This document shows, one piece after another, positions 8,301 through 14,227 of a stretch of DNA of 14,227 bases; position 1 is the stretch's first letter; every line of letters starts with the position of its first letter. A model generated the notes under the pieces. The model was given only the letters and a program-made list of their open reading frames with translations. It made no database searches and was not told the origin of the DNA. The position numbers and the translations under genes are program-made. Origin of the DNA: Puniceicoccaceae bacterium (GTDB lineage Bacteria; Verrucomicrobiota; Verrucomicrobiia; Opitutales; Coraliomargaritaceae); assembly GCA_003566795.1 (NCBI GenBank), contig PXBU01000257.1:1-14227 (forward strand). The letters run 5' to 3'.

Positions 8301-8393
8301 GGCATCCCCAAGGTGAGCCCCTACGTGCGGTGCGGGCATCCCCAAGGTGAGCCCCTACGTGCGGTGCAGGCATCCCCAAGGTGGGGTATCCTA
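8301..8393. repeat. 34-nt tandem repeat array, two full copies plus a diverged third
   Basis: The unit begins GGCATCCCCAAGGTGAGCCC and ends with CTACGTGCGGTGCG (34 nt together). Copies start at 8301, 8335 and 8369. The first two are identical, and the third diverges after GGCATCCCCAAGGTG into GGGTATCCTACG. On the - strand each unit contains a hairpin-like core (left arm, CCTT or ACCTT loop, right arm) whose two arms match only partly in copies 1 and 2; copy 3 pairs CCCC with GGGG around ACCTT. The end of the array forms the stop codon of the Ldh_2 gene (8391-8393). Unit length and the absence of variable spacers argue against CRISPR. Confidence 0.85.
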
Positions 8394-9482
8394 CGCTTCT
8401 TTCGTAAAGCGCTTGCTATCCCAGAGCGGGGCCCCGCACTCTTCGGCCAGTTCGTTGAAGGCCTTGATTTCCGCTTCGGTGAAGAGGAGGCCGCCGGCTT
8501 TGACCACGCGCTCGGCCCATCGGGCTTCGATCTGGCCGGGGAGGAGGCAGTTTTCGTTACCGTGGCCGAGGATATCCGCGATGACGGCTTTGACGTTAGC
8601 GGCTTGATCCCGCCCCTGCGCGAAGGCACCGCCAGAGATGGCGTCGGGGTGGATGACTTGGAAATAGAAGGCGGGGGTGCGTTTCTCGCCTTCCGGGATC
8701 TCGCGGCTGCGGAGAGTGGGGAGGCTGCCGCCGATGAAGGCGCCGACGAGTTCGTTGATCAGCGAAAGGCCGTAACCCTTGTGGGCGCCGAAAGTGGTGA
8801 GCGCGGCGACTTCCCCGGCGTCGGTGGTGGGCTTGCCGTCTTTGTCCACGGCCGCATTGGGCGGCAGGGGGGTGCCTTCGCGGAGGAACTGCTGCACCCG
8901 GCCCATGGCGATGACCGAGGTGGCCCAGTCGATCACGATGGGGAAGCCGATGGCGTCGGTGGTAGGGAAGCCCCAGCTGTGCGGGTTGGTGCCGAGGGTG
9001 GGGTATTTGCCCATGAAGGGAACGACTTCGGCGAGGGCTGCGGTGCAATTGGTGTAGGCGATGTAGCCGCGCTTGGCCGCTTCCATGACATAGCCGCCGC
9101 CCCAGAGATAGTGGAAGGCGTTATCGACGGAGACTTGGCCGATGCCATATTTATCGGCCAGGTCAATGCATGCGTCCATCGCTTCGTAGGCGGTGGCCTG
9201 GCCGAGCTTTTTGTTGGCGTTCCAGACTTGGCTGGCTTCGAATCTGGAGTCGAGTTTATCGATGCTTGCACCCGGCACACAACCGTCGGCAGCGCTGCCG
9301 AAGAGGTGGTCGAGGTGCAGCGCCTTGATCGCGTTATGCGTGCGGATGCCGTGATGGGCCGCCAGCTCGGAGAAGCGGGCCGCCTGGGCGGCTTCGTCTT
9401 CGGTGTAACCGCGGTGCTGATAGGCGGCTTTGACCAGCTCGTTGTGTTGCTGGGCGGGGACGATGTAGAAGGTTTCGCTCAT
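8391..9482 (-). CDS. Ldh_2-family (malate/L-lactate dehydrogenase type) oxidoreductase, YjmC-like
   Basis: 363-residue NAD(P)-dependent oxidoreductase of the Ldh_2 family (COG2055). The family includes ureidoglycolate, sulfolactate (ComC) and diketogulonate dehydrogenases and YjmC of the B. subtilis hexuronate operon. The family pattern is visible in order: AAHHGIRTH (41-49), AFHYLWGGGYVMEAAKRG (122-139, the usual NSxHxG region), TLGTNPHSWGFPT (162-174) and FGAHKGYGLSLINELVGAF (231-249). The C-terminus WDSKRFTKEA is also plausible for the family. The substrate cannot be read from sequence. It is 92 bp downstream of the SerA-like dehydrogenase gene on the same strand, and that gap is occupied by a 32-nt-arm inverted repeat. 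Its stop codon is formed by the first bases of the 34-nt repeat array. No Shine-Dalgarno before the ATG. Role in hexuronate catabolism is inferred from neighbours. Confidence 0.88.
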   Translation of the reverse strand: MSETFYIVPAQQHNELVKAAYQHRGYTEDEAAQAARFSELAAHHGIRTHNAIKALHLDHLFGSAADGCVPGASIDKLDSRFEASQVWNANKKLGQATAYEAMDACIDLADKYGIGQVSVDNAFHYLWGGGYVMEAAKRGYIAYTNCTAALAEVVPFMGKYPTLGTNPHSWGFPTTDAIGFPIVIDWATSVIAMGRVQQFLREGTPLPPNAAVDKDGKPTTDAGEVAALTTFGAHKGYGLSLINELVGAFIGGSLPTLRSREIPEGEKRTPAFYFQVIHPDAISGGAFAQGRDQAANVKAVIADILGHGNENCLLPGQIEARWAERVVKAGGLLFTEAEIKAFNELAEECGAPLWDSKRFTKEA

Positions 9483-9500
9483 AAATGATGTATTGTTGGG

Positions 9501-9578
9501 TTAACCGCAGAGATCGCTGAGATCGCAGAGGGAAATGCTGAATACACTCTCAGCGCACTCTGCGTGCTCAGCGGTTAA
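9501..9578. repeat. Long inverted repeat (two 32-nt arms) between two dehydrogenase genes
   Basis: Left arm 9501-9532 starts TTAACCGCAGAGATCGC; right arm 9547-9578 on the opposite strand starts TTAACCGCTGAGCACGC. The arms match at roughly three quarters of positions around a 14-nt loop. Each arm is itself built from a recurring CGCnGAGnn motif spaced 9-10 nt. The outer TTAA of the right arm supplies the stop codon of the SerA-like gene (9575-9577). A long imperfect hairpin in the mRNA is expected; no T-run follows, so simple termination is doubtful. Similar 'CGCAGAG' repeats are, from memory, common between genes in planctomycete and verrucomicrobial genomes. Confidence 0.82.
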
Positions 9579-10555
9579 GAAAGAAGTGCTTTGGGAGGAG
9601 GAACGTCATTAACCTGCGCCAGCGGCTTTTGTCCCTTTAACAGAAGAATCAGGTTTTCGGTGGCCATGCCGGCCTGACGCACGACGCTCTCGTAAGTGCG
9701 GGAGCCGACGTGGGGCGTGATGATGCAGTTCTTGGCACCCAGTAGCGGATGATCTGCGGGCGGCGGCTCCTGGTCGAGCACGTCGGCTCCGTAGCCGGCC
9801 AGCTTGCCGCTGGCGAGGGCGGCGGCGATGTCGGTGGTGTTGGTGAGTTCGCCGCGCCCGCAATTGATCAGGGTCGCGCCGTCCTTCATGTTTTTGATCG
9901 AAGCCTCGCAGATCATGTCGCGGGTCTCTTCGGTCAGGTTGGTGTGGAGGGAGACGATATCACTCTCGCGCAGAATTTGGGTGACACCGTCCATGCGCTT
10001 GATGTTGTGCTGCTCGGCGAATTCCTCCGGCCAGTAGAGGTCGTAACCGAGGCAGGTCATGCCGAAGGCATTGGCGCGGATCGCGACTTCGCGCCCGATG
10101 CGCCCGAGACCGATGATGCCGATGGTCTTGCCCATGATTTCGTGGCCAGTCATACGCTTCCAGCCGCCGGCGGCGGTGGTGTTGGCTTGCTCAATCAAAT
10201 TCTTGTTGAGCGCGAGCAGGAGCATGAAAACGTGCTCGGCCACCGTGGTGTGGTTCACGCCGGGGCAAAAGCTGACGGGGATGCTTTTTTCGGTGGCGTA
10301 GGCCACGTCGATCTTGTCCACGCCGATGCCGTATTTAGCGATGACTTTCAGTCGGGGCAGGGACTTGTCGATCACGGCTTGGGTGATCTCGTCGTCGCCG
10401 CAGAGAAAGGCATCGAACTCGCCGGCGAGCTCGAGCATCCGCGACTCGGGCAGCGGGCCGCGCTCGCGCACGATCTCGGCACCGGTGCTTTCGAGTAGTT
10501 CGTGGTGCGGGCCGGGGGTGTCCTGATAGGAGGTGGTGGTGAGGAGGATTTTCAT
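9575..10555 (-). CDS. D-2-hydroxyacid dehydrogenase (SerA / phosphoglycerate dehydrogenase-like)
   Basis: 326-residue NAD(P)-dependent D-isomer-specific 2-hydroxyacid dehydrogenase. The nucleotide-binding motif is GLGRIG (149-154). The catalytic trio is R234 (NCGRGELTN), E263 (DQEPP) and H282 (TPHVG). The substrate-domain signature KYGIGVDKIDV (74-84) and the NHTTVAEH helix (101-108) are also present. There is no C-terminal ACT or regulatory domain, so it is not a full-length regulated SerA. Glycerate, hydroxypyruvate, 2-ketogluconate or sulfolactate are all possible substrates. It sits between uxaC (156-bp gap) and the Ldh_2 gene (92-bp gap), so a role in sugar-acid catabolism is more likely than serine synthesis; this is inference. 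The start at 10555 gives the normal MKILLTT N-terminus. No Shine-Dalgarno is visible. The stop codon lies within an inverted repeat. Confidence 0.9.
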   Translation of the reverse strand: MKILLTTTSYQDTPGPHHELLESTGAEIVRERGPLPESRMLELAGEFDAFLCGDDEITQAVIDKSLPRLKVIAKYGIGVDKIDVAYATEKSIPVSFCPGVNHTTVAEHVFMLLLALNKNLIEQANTTAAGGWKRMTGHEIMGKTIGIIGLGRIGREVAIRANAFGMTCLGYDLYWPEEFAEQHNIKRMDGVTQILRESDIVSLHTNLTEETRDMICEASIKNMKDGATLINCGRGELTNTTDIAAALASGKLAGYGADVLDQEPPPADHPLLGAKNCIITPHVGSRTYESVVRQAGMATENLILLLKGQKPLAQVNDVPPPKALLS

Positions 10556-10581
10556 ATTCTGCAGGTTGGAATTTTTGATTA

Positions 10582-10654
10582 TAGCCGGACGCCTTCGCGT
10601 TTGGTTGTTTCGGACTCTCCGGAAGGTTCGTCCAAAGCCGAAGGGCTTCGGCTA
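10582..10654. repeat. REP-like palindromic element between uxaC and the D-2-hydroxyacid dehydrogenase gene
   Basis: The element is bounded by TAGCCG (10582-10587) and CGGCTA (10649-10654). It contains a strong hairpin AGCCGAAG-GG-CTTCGGCT (10636-10653) and a weaker GGAC...GTCC pair (10612-10615 / 10629-10632) around TCCGGA. Outside the right border is AAAACTTATTTGA (10661-10673), the same 13 bases that flank the element at 5952-6097 (6073-6085). Size (about 75 bp) and layout resemble the inner part of that element. The rest of the gap 10556-10711 shows no gene. Confidence 0.65.
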
Positions 10655-10711
10655 CATTGAAAAACTTATTTGATGAAATACTAGGTGTTTATGGTTTTAT
10701 CATTATTTCCT

Positions 10712-12121
10712 CTAAATAGTCTCAGGGAATCCGAAATAGCGCTCGGCGTTTTCATAGCAGATGCCGCTGACGAGCTTGTCGAGCCGTTCTTTATCGTCCG
10801 GGATGAGGCCGGCTTCGACATCGTTGCCGATAATTTGGCAGAGCAGGCGGCGGAAGTATTCGTGGCGCGGGAAGCTGAGGAAGCTGCGCGAGTCGGTCAG
10901 CATGCCCACGAACTGGCTGAGCAGGCCGACGCTGGAGAGGATTTCGATCTGGCTGCGCATGCCGTGGAGCGTGTCGACGTGCCACCAGCCGGAACCGAGC
11001 TGCATCTTGCCGGCAGTTTTGCCGTCTTGGAAGCTGCCCATCAGGGTGGCCAGTGGGTAGAGCTTCTCGGGATTGATGTGGTAGAAGATGCACTTCGGGA
11101 GCGCGTCTTCTCTGGCGAGGCTGTCGAGCAGGCCGATGGTTTTGCGGGCCACCGGCTCGTCGAGCATGGAGTCGTAGCCGCTGTCGGGGCCCAGGGTCTG
11201 GAACATGCGGGAGTTGTTATTGCGGATCGGGCCGATGTGGAACTGCATGGTCCAGCCTTTTTCCGCGTTCCAGCGGCCGACCTGTTGCAGCAGGTAGGTC
11301 GCCCATTGTTCGGTCTCCGTCGCAGTGGGCGCGTCGCCGTTGCGGAGCTTTTTAAAGATGGCGGCGGCCTCCGCGTCGCTGCAGGGGAGGTAGGGACAGC
11401 TCTCGAGGCCGTGGTCGGTCAAGCGGCAGCCGTTCTCATGGAAAAAGTCGTGGCGCTGCTTGAGTGCGTCGATGAACTCGCCGGCCGAGTCGAGGGTTTT
11501 GTCGCTCGCCGCCGCCAGCGCATCCGTCCATGCATTCCATGCAGTTAAGTCGCCCGTGGCCATGGCTTTATCCGGGCGGTAGGTGGGGCACATCTTCGCG
11601 GGGTGTTCGGTCTCGGCAAAAGTCGCGTGGTGCTCCAGGGTGTCTGCCGGGTCGTCCGTCGTGCCGACCACGCGCACGTCGAATTTCTTTAGAATATTTT
11701 GGGTGGATAATTCTGTTTCGGCGAGTTTTGCGTTGGTCAACTCCCAGATTTCCTCCGCGGTGTCGGGGCTGAGCACCAGATCGCAGCCGAAGCAGCGCTT
11801 CAACTCCAGATGCGTCCAGTGGTGCAGGGGGTTGCGCACGGTTTGCGGCACGGTGCGGGCCCAAGCGAGGAATTTGTCCTTCGGGTCGGCTTCGCCGCTG
11901 ACGAGTTCCTCGGGTTCGCCGGCTGCGCGCATGGCCCGCCACTTGTAGTGGTCGCCCCCCAGCCAGATCTGGGTGATGCTCTCAAACCGGATATTGCCCG
12001 CCACTTCCTGCGGGGGCAGGTGGCAGTGGTAATCGATGATAGGCTGCCCGGCGGCTACTTCATGGTAGAGGCGCTGTGCCGTTTTGTTGGGGAGGAGGAA
12101 ATCGTTGTGTAGATAACTCAT
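10712..12121 (-). CDS. uxaC: Uronate isomerase (glucuronate/galacturonate isomerase)
   Basis: 469-residue uronate isomerase, almost the same length as E. coli UxaC (470). It interconverts D-glucuronate and D-fructuronate, and D-galacturonate and D-tagaturonate, the first step of the isomerase route of hexuronate breakdown in the cytoplasm. Sequence hallmarks are DYHCHLPP (30-37, with metal ligands H32 and H34), WLGGDHYKWRAMR (53-65), NPLHHWTHLEL (97-107), VGTTDDPADTLEHH (152-165), FHIGPIRNNN (294-303) and MLTDSRSFLSFPRHEYFRR (407-425). The start at 12121 (MSYLHNDFLL) matches the family N-terminus; a longer reading from 12160 would run into the period-7 repeat and is rejected. It lies 141 bp downstream of the SDR gene on the same strand. 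No Shine-Dalgarno is visible; the leader is repeat-derived. Confidence 0.96.
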   Translation of the reverse strand: MSYLHNDFLLPNKTAQRLYHEVAAGQPIIDYHCHLPPQEVAGNIRFESITQIWLGGDHYKWRAMRAAGEPEELVSGEADPKDKFLAWARTVPQTVRNPLHHWTHLELKRCFGCDLVLSPDTAEEIWELTNAKLAETELSTQNILKKFDVRVVGTTDDPADTLEHHATFAETEHPAKMCPTYRPDKAMATGDLTAWNAWTDALAAASDKTLDSAGEFIDALKQRHDFFHENGCRLTDHGLESCPYLPCSDAEAAAIFKKLRNGDAPTATETEQWATYLLQQVGRWNAEKGWTMQFHIGPIRNNNSRMFQTLGPDSGYDSMLDEPVARKTIGLLDSLAREDALPKCIFYHINPEKLYPLATLMGSFQDGKTAGKMQLGSGWWHVDTLHGMRSQIEILSSVGLLSQFVGMLTDSRSFLSFPRHEYFRRLLCQIIGNDVEAGLIPDDKERLDKLVSGICYENAERYFGFPETI

Positions 12122-12130
12122 AGATGGGTG

Positions 12131-12158
12131 AACATCGAACGCTGAACGTCCAACGTCC
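12131..12158 (-). repeat. Degenerate heptamer array in the uxaC leader
   Basis: Four 7-nt units in a row: AACATCG, AACGCTG, AACGTCC, AACGTCC. They occupy positions 10-37 upstream of the uxaC ATG. The first unit is the reverse complement (rotated) of the heptamer in the array at 12211-12259, so the two arrays face each other and GAACATCGAAC (12130-12140) can pair with any GTTCGATGTTC in the other array. Confidence 0.7.
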
Positions 12159-12210
12159 AATTTTGAATGTTGTTATGTTTTTTTGCGCTAAACAAGGAGA
12201 ATGAAGTCAA

Positions 12211-12259
<49 letters not shown>

Positions 12260-12262
12260 CGC

Positions 12263-13048
12263 CTAGATGGTCATCGAGGCGTAGCCGCCGTCGACCACGA
12301 TCTCGGCCCCGTTCATGAAGCTGCTGGCGTCGGAGGCCAGCAGCAGAGTGGCGCCGATTAATTCCTGGGCCTCGCCGAAGCGATTGGCCGGGGTGTGGCC
12401 CATGATGCTGGCGACGCGTTCGGGCGTGAGCACCTGCTTGTTTTGCTCGGCGGGGAAGAAGCCCGGCACGATGGTGTTGACCCGCACCTTGGCCTCGGCC
12501 CACTCGCGGGCGAGGTTTTTGGAGAGGTTGTGCACGGCGGCTTTGGTGGCAGAGTAAGTGAAGACCCGGGAGAGCGGGATGATGCCGCTCATCGAGCCGA
12601 TGTTGATGATGCTGCCGCCCTCGCCGCGCTCGACCAAGTATTTGCCGAATACTTGGGAGGCAAAAAGCACCGCCTTTAAGTTGGTGGCGATGATGCGGTC
12701 AAACTCCTCTTCCTCGATGTCGAGGATCGGCGTGGGGGAATTCACGCCCGCGCCGTTGATCAGGATGTCGACTTGGCCGGACTTTTTCAGGACATTGTCG
12801 AGTAGTTCCTGCAGGGAGGCCTTCGAGTTGACATCGACCTTTTCGAAGTAGGCTTTACCGCCCGCTGCTTCGATCTTGGCGAGGCGGGCCGCCGCCTTTT
12901 CTTCGCTGCGGCCGACCAGTACCGTCTCGGCACCGGCGGATGCCAGGCCTTCGGCCATCGCACCGCAGAGTTCGCCAGTGCCGCCAATGACGACGGCGAC
13001 TTTGCCTTCAAGTGAAAATACGGATTGGAGATATTCAGGAGCTGTCAT
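12263..13048 (-). CDS. SDR-family oxidoreductase, probable D-mannonate oxidoreductase (fructuronate reductase)
   Basis: 261-residue classical short-chain dehydrogenase. The NAD(P)-binding motif is GGTGELCG (22-29), NGAG is at 98-101, and the catalytic residues are S152, Y165 and K169 (YSATK). GFFPAEQN (196-203) and HTPANRFGEAQEL (218-230) resemble the YjmF/UxuB-type SDR fructuronate reductases of Firmicutes. In that role it would reduce D-fructuronate, the UxaC product, to D-mannonate. Gluconate 5-dehydrogenase or a related polyol dehydrogenase remains possible. The ATG at 13048 (MTAPEYLQ) is preferred over an in-frame GTG at 13075, because residue 11 onward (FSLEGKVAVV) already gives the normal short N-terminus. 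It is the first gene of the - strand sugar-acid cluster, with a weak promoter candidate 60-90 bp upstream. Its stop is 3 bp from a heptamer array. Confidence 0.85.
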   Translation of the reverse strand: MTAPEYLQSVFSLEGKVAVVIGGTGELCGAMAEGLASAGAETVLVGRSEEKAAARLAKIEAAGGKAYFEKVDVNSKASLQELLDNVLKKSGQVDILINGAGVNSPTPILDIEEEEFDRIIATNLKAVLFASQVFGKYLVERGEGGSIINIGSMSGIIPLSRVFTYSATKAAVHNLSKNLAREWAEAKVRVNTIVPGFFPAEQNKQVLTPERVASIMGHTPANRFGEAQELIGATLLLASDASSFMNGAEIVVDGGYASMTI

Positions 13049-13108
13049 AGGTATAGAAGAGAGCCCTGTAAGCACCCGGCTTCAAGGTTTTTCCTTACCG
13101 TCATGCCA

Positions 13109-13136
13109 GTATAAGCACTCATCGAGGCGGGCTTAA
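13109..13136 (-). promoter_or_regulatory. Weak promoter candidate for the SDR-uxaC cluster
   Basis: On the - strand, TTAAGC (13136-13131), a 16-nt spacer, then TATACT (13114-13109). The -10 box matches consensus at five of six positions, the -35 at three. It would give a leader of about 55 nt before the SDR ATG. I found no convincing operator palindrome for a hexuronate regulator. The rest of 13049-13324 holds two small GC hairpins (13170-13184 and 13188-13207) and no supported gene. Confidence 0.3.
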
Positions 13137-13324
13137 GCGAAAGGTTCGGGAGGGGGTGGGTAGCATGTGAGCTGCGCTGAGCTCGCGGGTGCCGCAGAGT
13201 GGGCACCATCTTTATTTCCTATAATTTATGGCAGGGGCTTATTTTACCTATAAGTTTATGCGATAAAGTCCGATTGGTGGATTATTCGTCTTCATATTGC
13301 ACACATTGCTGTCATACTAACTAT

Positions 13325-14098
13325 ATGACTAACACCATACCAACACGTCACAGACTGCCTGTATTTTTGGGCAGAATCAGCATGGGGGTGGCTTTGCTTT
13401 TTGGGGGTGCGATGCTCTCATATGGCGAATTTGTCTTTATCGGCACGATGAGTTACACTCCACCAGATGATCCGGCGACTTTAACTATGCAAGGCAGTCA
13501 GTGGAACAACCAGAGTGATTTTATCGATATCAGCTGGTCAGTTTACCAGAATCCGGGCAATGAACTCCTCACAGCGACTTCTCAACCAAGTGGCTACGAC
13601 TGGTATTACGAATATGTCATCACCGTGGAAGCATTCACTCCTCAGACATTTCTGCTCGAAGTGGGTCAGGGTGCTACGACAGACGATTTTGCCAATTTCC
13701 TAGTGCAAAAGTCCAATCCTGGTAACAATGATGTCAATACCAACACGGCGCTTGGCACCTTTACAGACGCAACGATCAGCAACCTGCCACAAGCAACCTA
13801 TGGCCTGCAATTCTCAGGTATGGGTGGCAGTGTGAGAAACAATACGGCCGATGTCACTACGATTTCCTTTTGGTCCACCAAAGCACCCGGGTGGGGTGAT
13901 TTCTTTACCAATTGTGGCGGTGGCGGCAACCGTGCCTGGAATATAGGGTTTACTGATCCCAGTCCCACTGCTGCGGCCGCAGACGGCTCCCTCAGCGGGC
14001 ATCTGCTGACGCCTATTCCTGAGCCCGGTGCATTCAGCTTTCTGTTTCTCTCTGCCTTGATAATCGTTGGTGCTCGTCGCAACTTGCAATATACTTAG
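13325..14098 (+). CDS. PEP-CTERM sorting-domain secreted protein
   Basis: 257-residue exported protein of unknown function. The N-terminus MTNTIPTRHRLPVFLGRISM leads into a hydrophobic core (GVALLFGGAMLSYG, 21-34), a Sec signal peptide. The C-terminus is a PEP-CTERM sorting signal: PEPG (232-235), a hydrophobic helix FSFLFLSALIIVGA (237-250) and a basic end ARR (250-252). Such proteins are processed at the membrane by an exosortase and released to the exterior or into exopolysaccharide; no exosortase is in the window. The mature part is rich in N, T, S, G and aromatics, with few charges. The stretch WGDFFTNCGGGGNRAWNIGF (190-209) followed by DPSP and GSLSGHLLTP resembles a tail seen, from memory, in other PEP-CTERM proteins. 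The frame is open back to 13199, but the ATG at 13325 places the signal peptide correctly. No Shine-Dalgarno. Codon use is less GC-rich than in neighbouring genes. Confidence 0.85.
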   Translation: MTNTIPTRHRLPVFLGRISMGVALLFGGAMLSYGEFVFIGTMSYTPPDDPATLTMQGSQWNNQSDFIDISWSVYQNPGNELLTATSQPSGYDWYYEYVITVEAFTPQTFLLEVGQGATTDDFANFLVQKSNPGNNDVNTNTALGTFTDATISNLPQATYGLQFSGMGGSVRNNTADVTTISFWSTKAPGWGDFFTNCGGGGNRAWNIGFTDPSPTAAAADGSLSGHLLTPIPEPGAFSFLFLSALIIVGARRNLQYT

Positions 14099-14118
14099 CC
14101 TTTCGGCTCCTGGTTGTG

Positions 14119-14227
14119 CTATTTTAGGTCTATCGCCGACGGCGTAGCAAGATAGGTGCCGCGCACACTAGCTGCGGTAAAACCAATCATCACCTCTTCC
14201 GGGAGCTGGCTCATTTCGGAGATGGCG
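14119..14227 (-). CDS. 3' end of an unrecognised gene, cut by the window edge
   Basis: On the - strand the last 35 codons before a TAG at 14121-14119 are open and continue past the window edge. They encode a tail ending GFTAASVRGTYLATPSAIDLK. The gene would converge on the PEP-CTERM gene with a 20-bp gap, a normal tail-to-tail arrangement. VMIGFTAAS is faintly like the end of a concanavalin A-like or LamG domain, but that is too short to rely on. Coding status rests only on the open frame, plausible composition and gene spacing. Confidence 0.4.
   Translation of the reverse strand, partial: AISEMSQLPEEVMIGFTAASVRGTYLATPSAIDLK

Noticed and set aside
8301..8393. Possible CRISPR array
   Set aside because: Only about three copies, head-to-tail with no unique spacers, and no cas genes in the window.
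8217..9488. Long + strand open frame (423 codons) antisense to the Ldh_2 gene
   Set aside because: Shadow of the Ldh_2 gene; its N-terminal part is a translation of the 34-nt repeats and no domain is recognisable.
12122..12160. Upstream start for uxaC at 12160
   Set aside because: The 13 extra residues are translated from the degenerate heptamer array and absent from the family.
13170..13207. Two GC hairpins in the SDR / PEP-CTERM divergent region as a + strand terminator
   Set aside because: No + strand gene lies upstream to be terminated and the stems are only 5-6 bp; left as an unexplained minor structure.
13199..13324. N-terminal extension of the PEP-CTERM frame
   Set aside because: It would place 42 residues, including several cysteines, before an obvious signal peptide; the ATG at 13325 is far better.

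Overview
The window looks like a chromosomal stretch from a Gram-negative, probably marine, bacterium of the Verrucomicrobiota (Opitutae/Puniceicoccales-like is my best guess). The grounds are an outer-membrane lipid transport (Mla) operon, a PEP-CTERM protein, bacterial housekeeping genes with moderately high GC, many short palindromic intergenic repeats, and almost no recognisable Shine-Dalgarno sequences. The taxonomic call is inference from gene content, not from a marker-gene tree.

Layout. Positions 24-5147 are on the + strand: recN (DNA repair), then a compact five-gene operon mlaE-mlaF-mlaD-mlaC-mlaA encoding inner-membrane permease, ATPase, MCE-domain subunit, periplasmic shuttle and outer-membrane component of a phospholipid trafficking system. 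No STAS-domain mlaB is present. From 5150 to 13048 seven genes run on the - strand. Read from the right in transcription order they are an SDR oxidoreductase (probable fructuronate reductase / D-mannonate oxidoreductase), uxaC (uronate isomerase), a SerA-like D-2-hydroxyacid dehydrogenase, an Ldh_2-family (malate/L-lactate-type) dehydrogenase, eno (enolase), sufE-like and a TatD-family hydrolase. On the + strand at 13325-14098 is a secreted PEP-CTERM protein. The window ends inside the 3' end of an unrecognised - strand gene.

How the genes fit together. The Mla proteins form one transport route across the envelope. SDR, UxaC and the Ldh_2 protein correspond to UxuB/YjmF, UxaC and YjmC of the Bacillus subtilis hexuronate (exu/yjm) operon, so 8391-13048 is probably a hexuronate-utilisation cluster. 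Mannonate dehydratase, KDG kinase, KDPG aldolase, transporter and regulator are absent here. The neighbouring SerA-like and Ldh_2 dehydrogenases could also act as a pair that inverts a 2-hydroxyacid.

The most unusual property is not a gene. Nearly every gap in the - strand run carries a different palindromic or tandem repeat: a nested composite palindrome, an imperfect hairpin plus a clear terminator, a 34-nt tandem repeat, a 32-nt-arm inverted repeat, a second REP-like element, and opposed heptamer arrays. In four genes the stop codon itself lies inside the repeat, and in a fifth it is 3 nt away. I found no CRISPR array, tRNA, rRNA, transposase or convincing new defence system.
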